A DNA stretch of 64,000 bases from the NCBI GenBank assembly GCA_021464415.1, contig CM038466.1:154001-218000 (forward strand), read 5' to 3'. Positions 54,421 through 64,000 of the stretch are shown here, in pieces. The position numbers and the translations under genes are program-made. Positions within the stretch are counted from its first letter, which is position 1. Each line of letters starts with the position of its first letter. This stretch comes from Lonicera japonica (Eukaryota; Streptophyta; Magnoliopsida; Dipsacales; Caprifoliaceae). Below the pieces are notes generated by a model. It was given only the letters and a program-made list of their open reading frames with translations, searched no databases and was not told the DNA's origin.

Positions 54421-55566
54421 TTGGTTTCTGCTCTATCTTCATTAACTGGATTAATTGTATTCTTCACTCAGCCAAGCTTGGAGAACTTTGAGGAGAAAGC
54501 CCCAATCAAGAGTATTAAATGCTTTGGCAATATCAATTTTAATGGAAATTTTACCACCATGGTTCTTCCTATCCAACATATTAAAGCATTTAGAAGTGAT
54601 ACCAATAGAGTTGTGGATTTGTCTACCCTTAACAAATCCATTTTACTGGCAGGAAATGTGTTTGGGGGCTATTAAAGCAAGCCTGTCACTAAGGATTTTG
54701 GGTATGATTTTGAAGATGAAGTTAGTAAGGGCTATAGGTCTAAAATTGGTAATGGTATCAGCATTGGGAGTTTTTGGGGATGAGAGCAATGAAGTTGGAG
54801 TTGAAGCCTGGGAGAATCCAGTTATAGAGAAAGAAGAATTTAATGGCTTTGCAAACTTCCATACCAACTATATGCCAACACTTTTGGTACATAGAACCAG
54901 GGAAACCATCAAGACTAGGGGCAGAATTGGGGTTCAGCGAAAAAATTGCCTTCTTTATCTCTTCATTTGAAGGAATAAAGCCAAGAGTATCATTATCAGC
55001 AGTCACAAGTTGGGGAATGACTTGATCAACCAACTGTTGATTGGAAGTGCAATTTTGAGAATTGTAAAGGATTTGGAAATGACTAATAATGTGATCTTTC
55101 AGTTGATTGGTATTAGAGATGGTAGTTCCTTCATGCTTGAGAGCACTTATTCTATTAAAGGCCCATTTTTGGTTGGCAATTCTATGAAAAAAAGCTGTGC
55201 TTTTATCTCCATCTTTTAGCCAATTAACTCTAGCTTTTTATTTCCAAAATCTTTCTAGCATATGAAGGGCTTGAGTGAGCTTAGCCTGAGCTTCTGCTTC
55301 AAGTCTGTCCAAGTCAGGAGATTGGCCAGAACTATCAATGGAAAGTTGAATAGATAGCAGCTCCTCAGTGGCCTTTTTGACATTTTCATGAATATTCCCA
55401 AAAACTTCATTATTCCAAATCTTTAAATCTCTTTTTAATTGCTTAAGTTTTATTTGAATAGAGACCATAGGGTAGGAGGAAAGCACAGGCTTAGACCAGG
55501 AATGGGTAACCACTTCTTTAAATTTTTGATGGCATGACCAAGCTGAGAGGAACCTAAAAGGTTTAG
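54421..55566 (-). mobile_element. LINE H, rearranged fold-back fragment of ORF2
   Basis: 54421-54479 is a plus-strand piece of the RT region (GFCSIFINWINCILHSAKL). From 54472 onward the sequence turns into the minus strand and runs through the region just upstream in the same ORF (AIKIDIAKAFNTLDWGFLLK, NGFVKGRQIHNSI, KPFRFLSAWS). The turn is at the perfect palindrome CCAAGCTTGG (54472-54481). Several stops and shifts are present. The fragment is cut at 55566 by the TGTAATACCC start of an LTR-like sequence. Neither a 5' block nor a 3' UTR is present. Confidence 0.82.
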
Positions 55567-57300
55567 TGTAATACCCGTGTTCCATTCTCAAGTTAATCCT
55601 CTTCTTAAGTCCGGTTAACACTTAGTCTCCGTTAGGGCATGAAATTTTGCTTTTGGACCCTTGTTAGTTGATCCAACACCTCTGGCACATCATAGTAGGT
55701 ATATCAAGTTTGTGGGAATGATCGTAATTTTACGCGATTTTTCACTTTACGCGATTTTTTAATTTTAGCCAACTTCGAGGTATCATAACTTCTTCCTTAC
55801 TTGTTCGATTAAGCCTCTGGGTGCACCTACGTTTAGGCTTTGATACAACCTAAAAATTTTGTGTTTTGATCGGAAGCTAATTCACGCTTTTCGTGGGTCA
55901 AAATAGTGTGCGAAGTATGCGAGTCGCTAAAATCTGTTCATTCGGTAGCGCTTCGGCAGAGCGCTATCTTCGATGAATTTCTGGGAATTATCTATCCATA
56001 ATTTGAAGTTAGTTCCTCTTAGAAAGTTTTATATCTTTAAATTATATTTCCTTGGACATAAAGATCACCCAAATCGGAGTTCCGAGCGAAAAATTATGGC
56101 TGAAATAGAAACAGTGCTTTAGACCCAAAAGTTCCAAAGTGCGGACCGGTCTGGCCTTTTTGTGCACCGGTCCGGCAGCAAACCTGGGCTCGTTTTGAGT
56201 ACTTTAAAGCGTCGTTAACACCCCTTTCCCCCATATTTCGACCCACCAACGTTGGAACCTTCTAGAAAGAGAAAGAGGGCCATTTTGGTAGAGGTTTAGA
56301 GAGATTTTCATCGATACATCTTCACTATGCAAAATCTCCACCAAACTAATGCCAAATCATCATCTCACATCACTATTCATCATCATCTTCATTCTCTTTA
56401 ACTCCATGGCTAGGGCTCAAAAGGGAAAAATTGGGGATTTGGCGGTTCGGTGACTTGTAGTCTAATTTAACCCTTAAAACTCGAGGAATATGCTTTATAA
56501 AGGTGGGAATCTAACTCTAAACCTTACTTTCTAACTTATTACTATAAGATTATGATTTTATCACTTGATTGCTTAGAAGCTTAACATGTGAAAAATGAGT
56601 TTTCAATTATATGATGATTTTTTGCCTTAACTATGATTGATGGTTCGAATAGCCTTTATACATGATAAACTCCATGATTTAACAAGAAAATATGATTGAT
56701 TTCTTTCGAAGCCCAAAAACCCACTTGGAACCTATACGTATGTGATGATTCTTACTATAAAAATGAAAATTTACCTTTAAAGGTTCAAGTGGTGGCTTTT
56801 ATGTTATAAAGTGATCGTTTATGATTTGTTAAATATAGAAGAATGGCTTATGTGATAATACTCATTGTCGGTTGCAAGTTAAAGTTGTATTTGATTCACG
56901 ATAAACATTGAAACGGCACAATTGTTTCTTATATGAGCCGATTGATATATTGTTGATGATCTATGTTAGTGTTAGTTCATGATCGGTCCCGGGTTTGGTC
57001 TCTAGCAATTGGGGCTGGAAGTATTAGTGTACAAATGTTCGATTATAATGCGGAATTATAATCGAACATTTTCATACTAATTAATGCAAGCCCAAACTAG
57101 AGTTTTGAACTCAAATTGGGGATTTTCATTAAAACTAGATGTTGTTTGCATCTCATGGGGTTTGGACGAGGTAAATCTTAGATTAGTGATGCATATGGAT
57201 AGATTATGACTTAGACGCTTTGCACTTAGGCCCCTATTTTATTTGCTTCTTTATTTGTGCATATTTAATTTAGCATTTGCATTAATATATTAGTTAAGGG
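55567..57300 (+). mobile_element. Probable 5' LTR region of a Gypsy-type element
   Basis: TGTAATACCCGTGTTCC at 55567 resembles the start of Gypsy LTRs and coincides with the abrupt end of LINE H. The following sequence (CATAACTTCTTCC, GATCGGAAGCTAATTC) is of a type often seen in Gypsy LTRs. I could not find the 3' LTR terminus, and LINE H does not resume to the right in this window. The right boundary and the link to the gag at 57801 are inferred. Confidence 0.4.
57033..57071. repeat. Perfect 17-bp inverted repeat with 5-base loop
   Basis: AAATGTTCGATTATAAT (57033-57049), loop GCGGA, then its exact complement (57055-57071). It lies between the presumed LTR and the gag region. It may be an RNA or DNA hairpin; its role is unknown. 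Confidence 0.8.
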
Positions 57301-57500
57301 CAACTTTCCTGTCAAAATAAAGATTGAATTTCATCACCAATTCTTGGCCACTGAGGTTAAAAACCATCATGCATTTGTTAAACCCTGAATCTTGAATTCA
57401 TTAATCTAATATTAATTATACAGTGCAAGATAATTCTTAACCACTCTAGTGAGTACCTTTTTAATTTAGCAACGCCTAGGTAAGTGCTGTCAAAATGACA

Positions 57501-57530
57501 GCTTGTTGTCGAAGGTAGCTGGGTTTTAAG
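57501..57530 (+). other. Possible decayed primer-binding site
   Basis: GCTTGTTGTCGAAGGTAGCT resembles, with several mismatches, the primer-binding region that follows the 5' LTR in Athila/Tat Gypsy elements. Position upstream of gag fits. Weak support only. Confidence 0.25.
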
Positions 57531-57800
57531 TGTGACCGTTTGTGACCCCTCTAGTATTTCCTGGGAACTTAACCGGTTGTTAGATTGGAAGCCTTAACTG
57601 GTAAGCTTACAATTTTCTCGATAAAAGGAAGACAAGCCTAGATCACTAATTATATTAAATTTCTCAGCCCTCACTAAATTCATTGCTTAATTAGATTGCC
57701 CTTAGGATTTGCTTGCAACTAGGATATTGCATAGTTTATGCAACTGAGAAGTGGTCGAATAATTAGAAGACAATTAATCTTTCCACCTTAAAATCTCACA

Positions 57801-59168
57801 TTGGCTAATAATCGCACATTAAATGACTATTTCGCTCCTATCACAGCTGAACCTCCTATGTGCATCACCCTTCCAACCACTAATGCAACTCAATTCGAAA
57901 TTAGACCTGCCACCATTAACATGCTAACTAAGTTCCATGGCCTTGATAGTGAACAACCATACATTCACTTAGGGAAATTCCTTACAATTTGTAGCACCTT
58001 TAAAAACCAAAACCTAAATGATGATGATGTCAAGCTTAGATTATTTCCTTTATCCTTAGAAGATAAGGCAGCCTCCTGGTTGAACTCTCTTCCTCCTAAT
58101 TCAATCACAACATGGGAACAACTAGCTAGGAAGTTTATGTCAAAATTTTACCCTATGCAAAAGACTGAATCAATGAGAGATGCTATTAGCACATTTAGGG
58201 GTAAAGTAGATGAGGAATTCCATGAGACATATGAGCATTTTCATGATTTATTAATTAAATGTCCGCACCATGGTTTTGATAAAGCGAGTCTTGTCCATTT
58301 CTTCTATAAGGTTCTTTCTCCAATGAATTGTACAATGATTGAATCCATGAATAAAGGAAAATTTAAAGGCCAAACTCTTGATCAAGCCTATACATTTTTA
58401 GAGAAATTAGCTGAGAGTGCACAAAACTGGAATAGTAGTAGCGAATACATGTCCCGTAATGAATATACTTCAATTAAGAAACCCGGTATCTATGAAGTTA
58501 AAACTGACCCAAACCTAAAATCTGTCATTGAGAGTCTAGCTACTAGTGTTCAAAACTTAAGTAAGAAAATTGATGCTTTGACTATCTCGACTAGAAACAA
58601 CCCGAGCCCAGTTTTAAATATCAGTAACCCATGTGGGTTGTGCTCTAGCTTTGATCATACTACTCAAGCCTATCCTTTTTATTGCTCTAATTCTGATGCA
58701 CAAGTGTGTGCATTTAATACTTTTGGCAAACCTACTGCAAATACTTTTGGCAATAGATACCACCCTGATATGCGATTTCACCCCAATTTTTCTTGGAGTC
58801 AAAATATTTCTTCATAACAACAAAATGTAGGTGGTCCACCAGGTTTTCAAGGTTCCCAAAATAGGCCAGTCCCTCAACAATCTGGACAAATGGTCCCTCA
58901 ACAATAGTTCTTCCAACATCAGGGCAACTCTAATAGGGAGATAGTTCCTGACCTTATGAAAAATTATAATGCTCCAATCCTATTTACTAATAATTCACTT
59001 AATGTTAAAGACACTTTTAAAATGCTGGCAATCACCATAGATCAATCCACTCAACAAACAAATCAGAGAATCCAAAAGTTAGAAAATAATTTTGATATTT
59101 TGGCTAAAAGCCAACTTCAATTCCAACAATCTGTTCAAAGTCAATTGAACCAAATCACCTCTACTTAG
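57801..59168 (+). pseudogene. Athila/Tat-like Gypsy gag (two in-frame stops)
   Basis: The retrotransposon gag domain is clear: INMLTKFHGLDSEQPYIHLG, LRLFPLSLEDKAASWLNSLP, TTWEQLARKFMSKFYPM, EEFHETYEHFHDLLIKCPHH. The usual start codon appears mutated to TTG (TTGGCTAATAATCGC). A degenerate zinc knuckle (CGLCSSFDHTTQAY, last Cys lost) sits near 58633. TAA at 58815 and TAG near 58906 interrupt a Gln-rich stretch that continues in the same frame to 59168 with a coiled-coil-like QRIQKLENNFDILAKSQLQF. Gag forms the particle in intact elements. Non-functional. Confidence 0.8.
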
Positions 59169-59247
59169 TTGAAAGACAAAAAGGTACCCTACTAAGCTAA
59201 CTGAGCCAAATCCAAAAGGTAGAACAACCTTTAATGTAGGAGCTAAT

Positions 59248-60936
59248 GTGTCTAATTTAGAACGCCAACCTGAACAGGCTAACGTTGTTAATACACTTCC
59301 ATCTGATGATACGATTAAACACCAGCAAAATCAAGAAAACATTGAGCTCCAGGACAATAAGTCACAACAAGCTGAGAAGAAAGAAAATGAGAACGAAGAA
59401 ACTAGGACCAATTTACCTAAAACTAATAAAAATGATCAAGCTTTGAGTCCTAAGATTGACAGTACCCCAAAAGAAATGATTCCACGTGCTCTTTTTCCAT
59501 CTAGACCAATCAACAATAAAAATGATTCTCAATACAGTGAAATTTTAGATGTTTTTCAAAATCTTCAAATCAATATCCCACTTCTCACTGCCATAAAACA
59601 AATTCCTTCTTATGCTAAATTTATTAAAGATTTAGTTAAACGAAAAACTAGTGTTCCCAAAGAAGCCTTCATAGCCCAACATTGCACCTCTTTCTTACAA
59701 AACCAAGCTGTGATTAAACATAAAGATCCTGGTAGTCCAACTGTCAAATGTAAGATAGGAGAAAATTTTGAGGAACAAGCTTTATTAGATTTAGGAGTCA
59801 GTGTGAACCTACTTCCATATTCCGTTTATAAAAAATTGGGACTAGGTGATTTGAAAAAGACCAACGTCAAATTAAGTCTAGCAGATCGTTCCGTCAAAAC
59901 TCCTAAGGGTATAATAGAAGATGTCATCGTAAAAGTTGCAGACTTTTATTATCCTATTGATTTCATCGTCCTTGATACCCATCCCACCCAAGGCAAGCAT
60001 ATTCCCATCATCGTAGGCCGACCTTTTCTAGCCACGGCTAATGCACTAATAAATTGTATAAATGGTAATATGACATTAACATTTGGTAACATGAAGGTTG
60101 AAGTAAATATTTTTAGTCTCACTAAACAACCCGATGACGTTGAGTCCGTTGAAGAACTTTACTTTATAGAGTCATTATCTTCTGAAACATCTAAGAAAAT
60201 TCACCCCGAGGACCCACTCCTCCAATGCTTAGCTCATTTTGGATCTGATATCGATGAAGATAATATAATTAATGAAGTCAATGCTTTGTTAGACTCTACA
60301 CCACTTATGAATATTGATAATCGGGCCAATTGTTTTCAATCTATTCAGCCTGAGCCTCTTCTAGCTACTGCGAATGAACCGAAGCAAGTGTCTACTATTA
60401 GTTCTGATTGTGAGTTTCTTACATGTGATTTTAGGTCTAAGTCCACTTATACTGATAATTCATCCCAACTTGCCTCACTTTCCACGATGCCTTTTGTTAA
60501 TAATGACCTCACATTTGACTCATGGCCTCCACCCATTAATTGCACACATGTGTCATCTTATCAAAACAATAATGATTGTTCTTCTAGTATTGAGTTGTTT
60601 CCTGCTGGTGTTGAGGTTTTCTCTATGATATCATCTGATTTAGAGCCAGACATAAATCATGCACCATTACTTCCTGATTTTTGTCCACAATTAATTTTCT
60701 ATAAATATGCACCGTTAAATTCTATTTATGTGTCAAATCCTTGCTATGATATTATGATTATTATTTCTGCTGATTTGCCACCTGATATACGTGTTAGTTA
60801 TTCGCAATATTATATCACACATCCTTTGTTACTTCTATTAGCTATAACCCATGTTCACTGGGATGATCCCCAACTGTTTCGATTATTAATTTTTGACAAA
60901 AATAATTTATCTCTGTTTGGGGGTGTTCTTGTTTAA
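59248..60936 (+). pseudogene. Athila/Tat-like protease region, no RT or integrase
   Basis: Shifted in frame from gag. A retropepsin-like aspartic protease spans about 59740-60100: EEQALLDLGVSVNLLPYSVY carries the active-site triad position as DLGVS, where relatives often show DLGAS, and a flap-side IIVGRPFLATANALI follows. After the protease comes a Ser/Asp-rich stretch with no recognisable domain; the frame ends at TAA 60934-60936. No RT, RNase H or integrase is found between here and the polypurine-like tract. The element is either a deletion derivative or a non-autonomous form. Confidence 0.75.
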
Positions 60937-60980
60937 ACACTGAGGACAGTGTTTTGATTTGTTTGGGGGTGGGAATATTT
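60935..60980 (+). other. Hairpin and polypurine-like tract after the pro frame
   Basis: AAACACTG/CAGTGTTT (60935-60942 with 60947-60954) is followed by TTTGTTTGGGGGTGGG (60958-60973). A GAGGACA box followed by a G-rich tract is common in the 3' region of Athila/Tat elements. Confidence 0.5.
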
Positions 60981-61092
60981 TCAAAAATGAAAATTCATTT
61001 TTTTTTAAAAAAATTAAAATAGTGTCGTTTTGGTTTAGTACCCCATCTATGATATAAATGAATTTACCGATGACCCACCTTATGAATGCTTA
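60981..61092. other. Untranslated Gypsy-derived spacer
   Basis: AT-rich with a T-run and A-run near 61000-61020; no coding signal. It ends in GCTTA (61088-61092), the left target-site duplication of the Cassandra-type LTR. Confidence 0.4.
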
Positions 61093-61475
61093 TGTAACGA
61101 CCCGGTCCCACCTCAGTACGATATTGTCCGCTCTGGGTAGCGTCCTAGCCAGGTTTCAGCCCCAGGACATCTACCCTCACGGCTTTGTTTCTGGGACCTC
61201 ACGACCAGTTTCCCAGGGGGTCACCCATCCTAGGATTGCTCTGGTCCACTACTCGCTTAACTTCGGAGTTCTCATGGGATTCGAAGCGAGTGAGCTACCC
61301 AAAAGGCCTCGTACTTAATTAGCGACCATATCTTACTTATATGGATCTCCAAGGATCCCCCAACGTCCGGTGTGGGATGCCCCCTTTGAGCTACTATTCA
61401 TCCACACAAGGGAGTACTCATCACTCGAGCTACCATTCCTCCACACAGGGAGTACTCATCACTCAGGGCCTCACA
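61093..61475 (+). mobile_element. Cassandra-type solo LTR with 5S rRNA segment
   Basis: It begins TGTAACGACCCGGTCCC and ends CCTCACA. A perfect 5-base target duplication GCTTA flanks it (61088-61092 and 61476-61480). Between about 61205 and 61318 the minus strand carries a 5S rRNA-like segment. This includes AACTCCGAAGTTAAGCGAGT (61251-61270, promoter A-box area) and GGATGGGTGACC (61219-61230, C-box). Cassandra elements are short non-coding retrotransposons known to hold 5S sequence in their LTRs. The end of this copy carries an internal tandem duplication of about 40 bases (61387-61464). Confidence 0.9.
61387..61464 (+). repeat. Tandem duplication in the Cassandra-type LTR
   Basis: Two units of roughly 38-41 bases, each GAGCTACYATTC..TCCACACA..GGGAGTACTCATCACTC, with a few differences. 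Most Cassandra LTRs end soon after GTGTGGGAT, so this duplication lengthens the 3' end. Confidence 0.75.
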
Positions 61476-61480
61476 GCTTA

Positions 61481-62850
61481 GAATTGTTATTGTCTAACTC
61501 TAAGTTTAGTTTGTCACTCTAATATATATAAATCTAGATATTGCATTATGAGCACCATTTAAAATATTTTTCAACTGCACAAGCAGCCGTCTAGTATAAT
61601 GTAAATTGAAAAGTAATCAAGTTTCTAAGGAGCTAAAGAATAACAGTGGAGACTTAATAACCATGTGAGACTTTGAGCCATCCATCATTTGTAGAGGGTA
61701 TATACATAAACTCGGAGTCATAAGATGACTCAACTATTCTTCATACCGTATTCAGTCGTTGCATAGTCTCATTATTCTTTTTCATATTTTGATTAATTAT
61801 TAAGAATGAAATCTCTTTCGAGTTAAGAGAAACATAGGCCTTGTAGTTTATTTGAGACCTGGTCATCATGCTGACCCATAGAGAGGATAATAGGCCTTCT
61901 TTCTTTTCCACAATAAGCCTTCAACCGTCATATATATTTATCGCTAGTAGCCCTTCGAGCCTGTAAAAAATAACCTTTTCTTTGTTTACCCATATCCCTA
62001 AAACCCCATTTATTTCTAAGAAGTTAAAAAGATTATGAAAGAAGAAAGGGAAGGGAACAAACTAAAGTGAAAAAAAAATGAATGAATGGAAGAAAACAAA
62101 AATATGTGAAAAAAAATAGAAAAAAATTAAAATAGAAAACGTTTGGAAAAAAAAGAAAAAGAGAATGACTGCAATGTTCAAAGTTGAATGAAGTATATAT
62201 TCATATTGTTCCCTACTAAAGTGATATTGAAGACCCTACCTTCTCAGAGATAATTATTCCTTATGCCCATATTTAACCCGCATGTTAACCCAATAAAGTC
62301 CTATTTGATCTATGGTTAAGTATGATAGGATGTGGAGAATAGATGAGAAGGTGCTATGGTGGGTAACTCGACATTCTCAAATAAAGTAATTAATATTCCT
62401 TCCAATGAGACTAAATATTCATTCACATGCAATTTTGTAATTAGTATGTGAGCTATTTGAATTTGAAATCCTTCTCACATACAGAAGAGATATTAATAAC
62501 CAAATTTTAGAGTGCTGTTTTTTTCAAGAGAGTATATCCAGTGAGATTTGGAGTCGAAATAACTTTTTCAAAGGCAATGTAGTAATTCCTTTACTTGGAT
62601 ATGAAAAGTTAGATTAGATTGGTTGTCCACACATGCACACTTCCTTTTTGAGCTTGTTCTGTAATGTTTATTTTTATATCATTTTAATAGCTCACTACAT
62701 ATGGTGAATTGGACATTGTCGATTCTTGCCTTTCGTAAAGGTAAGTGGCGAGGAATTCTTTGAGAAAGAATAAGGGGAAAATCAAAATTGATTTCTATTT
62801 TAATAAAGTTTGGGGGCGTCTTTACTGCAAACCCTCACGAGGCTATAACT
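61481..62850. other. 3' untranslated part of the Gypsy element (inferred)
   Basis: No open frame with a domain. A- and G-rich simple sequence (about 62030-62165) and a TTTGGGGGCG polypurine-like tract near 62809 are typical of the 3' non-coding part of Athila/Tat elements. The Cassandra-type LTR would then be nested inside this element. Confidence 0.4.
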
Positions 62851-64000
62851 CGTCCACTTTGGTAACTTAGTGGTTTAAGGCCTTGTTGCATATGGTAAAT
62901 GCAATCGAGAGTAACCAGCGAAAGTGGTACAGTATGCCCAACAGATGTAAAAATAAATCCTTATATCAATAAAATTCTTTTGGGCCTTAGCCCTTGATTA
63001 AAAAAATAATGTATATATAAACACATATATGTGGGTGTATATGTGTCAATGTTGAATTTACATGAAAAGCTACAAGCTAAAAGAAATAAAAAGAAAGATG
63101 AGTAAGATTGGTTGCGGGAAGATCCACTAATTAATGGCGGATCAGGTATTAAGTCTCAGACTTGTGAACATGGAAAGTTAGTTACCAAGGGGCCATGTAT
63201 GGAAAGTAACTTTTGTTCTGTTTATAGAACTTTTTCCCTAATTGGCACAAGGATGAACTTTTTCCCCTCTTTCTCTCACCATGACTCAATTGATGGAACT
63301 TTTTCCTTAAATGGCACAGGGATGAACTCTCTCTCTCTCTCCATCAAACTAGTTGGTCTATATCTGTAACGTCATACTAACCTCAAAATCTCACTCACTA
63401 CACCACAACTAGTAGACATTACCCATAGGACAAAAGGGTCTGCCGGTAGGGGTACCTCATCAGACAATACCATAGGCCGACAACTGGGAAGAGCAAAGCC
63501 CGGTAGGTCAATCTTTCTGAGTCTTTCAAAGAGTACAAGTATGGGCAAGGAACAAAAATACCATTGGATCATGCGATGAGTCCAACCATTCCACTAACAA
63601 AGAGAGACACCACCCTATTACCTATAAAGCATAGACACGCGTTTCGAATATGCTGCATTGACATGATGATACGACAAGATTAGAAATCTAGGATATAATA
63701 CGTCTTAAATATGGATAATAAAATATAATTATATATATATAGGAAAATGATCTAAAGAGGACCAATTTTTTGGTCTTTAAATAGTGACCAAACATTTTTG
63801 AAGGGATAATGAGATGAAACTTGTTGAAAATTATCTCCATGATTAGTAGATCATCTTTACCAAATTTCATCGAAAAATTCAACCGGAAAGTGGGCTAACT
63901 AACCACCTAAAATTTTATCGATCAAAATGTGCATATATATCAATTTTTTAGTTAACCTACAAATTACGAAAATCATCTTCACTAACTTTTATCAAAAAAT
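62851..64000. other. Intergenic DNA, no gene recognised
   Basis: Only short frames without domains. A direct repeat of about 38 bases (GGAACTTTTTCC..GGCACA.GGATGAACT type) occurs near 63227-63265 and 63294-63332. AT-dinucleotide run near 63728-63741. Nothing else supported. Confidence 0.45.

Noticed and set aside
54421..55566. Twin-priming 5' inversion of LINE H
   Set aside because: Twin priming leaves an inverted 5' part followed by a sense 3' part with poly(A). Here the sense piece comes first, then the inverted piece, and no 3' end or poly(A) is present.
61205..61318. A functional 5S rRNA gene
   Set aside because: Only a diverged 5S-like segment with intact promoter-box areas, inside LTR termini with a target-site duplication; it is the Cassandra-type feature.

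Overview
The window is nuclear DNA of a flowering plant, most likely a dicot. The evidence is the CCCTAAA (TTTAGGG) telomere-type repeats, plant L1-type LINEs with a C-terminal RNase H domain, Ty3/Gypsy and Ty1/copia remnants, a Cassandra-type solo LTR carrying a 5S rRNA segment, and a decayed plastid-type ABC1K kinase gene. I found no intact host gene.

Layout. Positions 1-9587 hold LTR-retrotransposon remnants, AT-rich intergenic DNA and a minus-strand ABC1K pseudogene (7496-9436). A 100-base N gap (9588-9687) follows. From 9688 to about 54346 there is a head-to-tail array of seven plus-strand LINEs, here called A, B, C, D, E, F and G. An eighth, rearranged piece (H, 54421-55566) lies beyond them. 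Every element ends in a short poly(A) tract that runs directly into CCCTAAA repeats, and the next element starts straight after those repeats. The telomeric seams are A/B 16233-16253, B/C 20614-20634, C/D 28613-28940, D/E 36482-36550, E/F 44029-44045, F/G 45147-45175 and G/H 54347-54420. Elements E and G each carry a solo LTR of one LTR-retrotransposon family (41156-42319 and 47858-49167). Positions 55567-64000 hold a decayed Athila/Tat-like Gypsy element (gag and protease recognisable, no reverse transcriptase), the Cassandra-type solo LTR (61093-61475) and gene-poor DNA.

How the parts work. ORF1 of these LINEs is a Gag-like RNA-binding protein: a Pro/Gln/Ser/His-rich N-terminus, a DUF4283-like domain and a CCHC zinc knuckle. 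ORF2 is an endonuclease / reverse transcriptase / zinc-finger / RNase H polyprotein of about 1,375 residues. In A, C and D the ORF1 stop and ORF2 start overlap as ATGA. Element B has ORF1 and a 3' UTR but no ORF2. All seven 3' UTRs share three consecutive stem-loops just before the poly(A). Their sequences differ between copies but the pairing is kept, which points to a functional RNA structure.

The most interesting reading is a plant telomere-associated LINE system. Elements appear joined through their poly(A) to the 3' end of the telomeric G-strand, and their 5' ends were then capped by new telomere repeats. This is the arrangement known from Drosophila HeT-A/TART and silkworm SART/TRAS, including a Gag-only member. 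Under this model the former chromosome end lay to the left. Whether the array is still subterminal or is now interstitial cannot be decided, because its left edge is the assembly gap. All copies carry some disabling changes. C is the closest to intact: ORF1 is open, and ORF2 has two apparent single-base shifts, both at C-runs.
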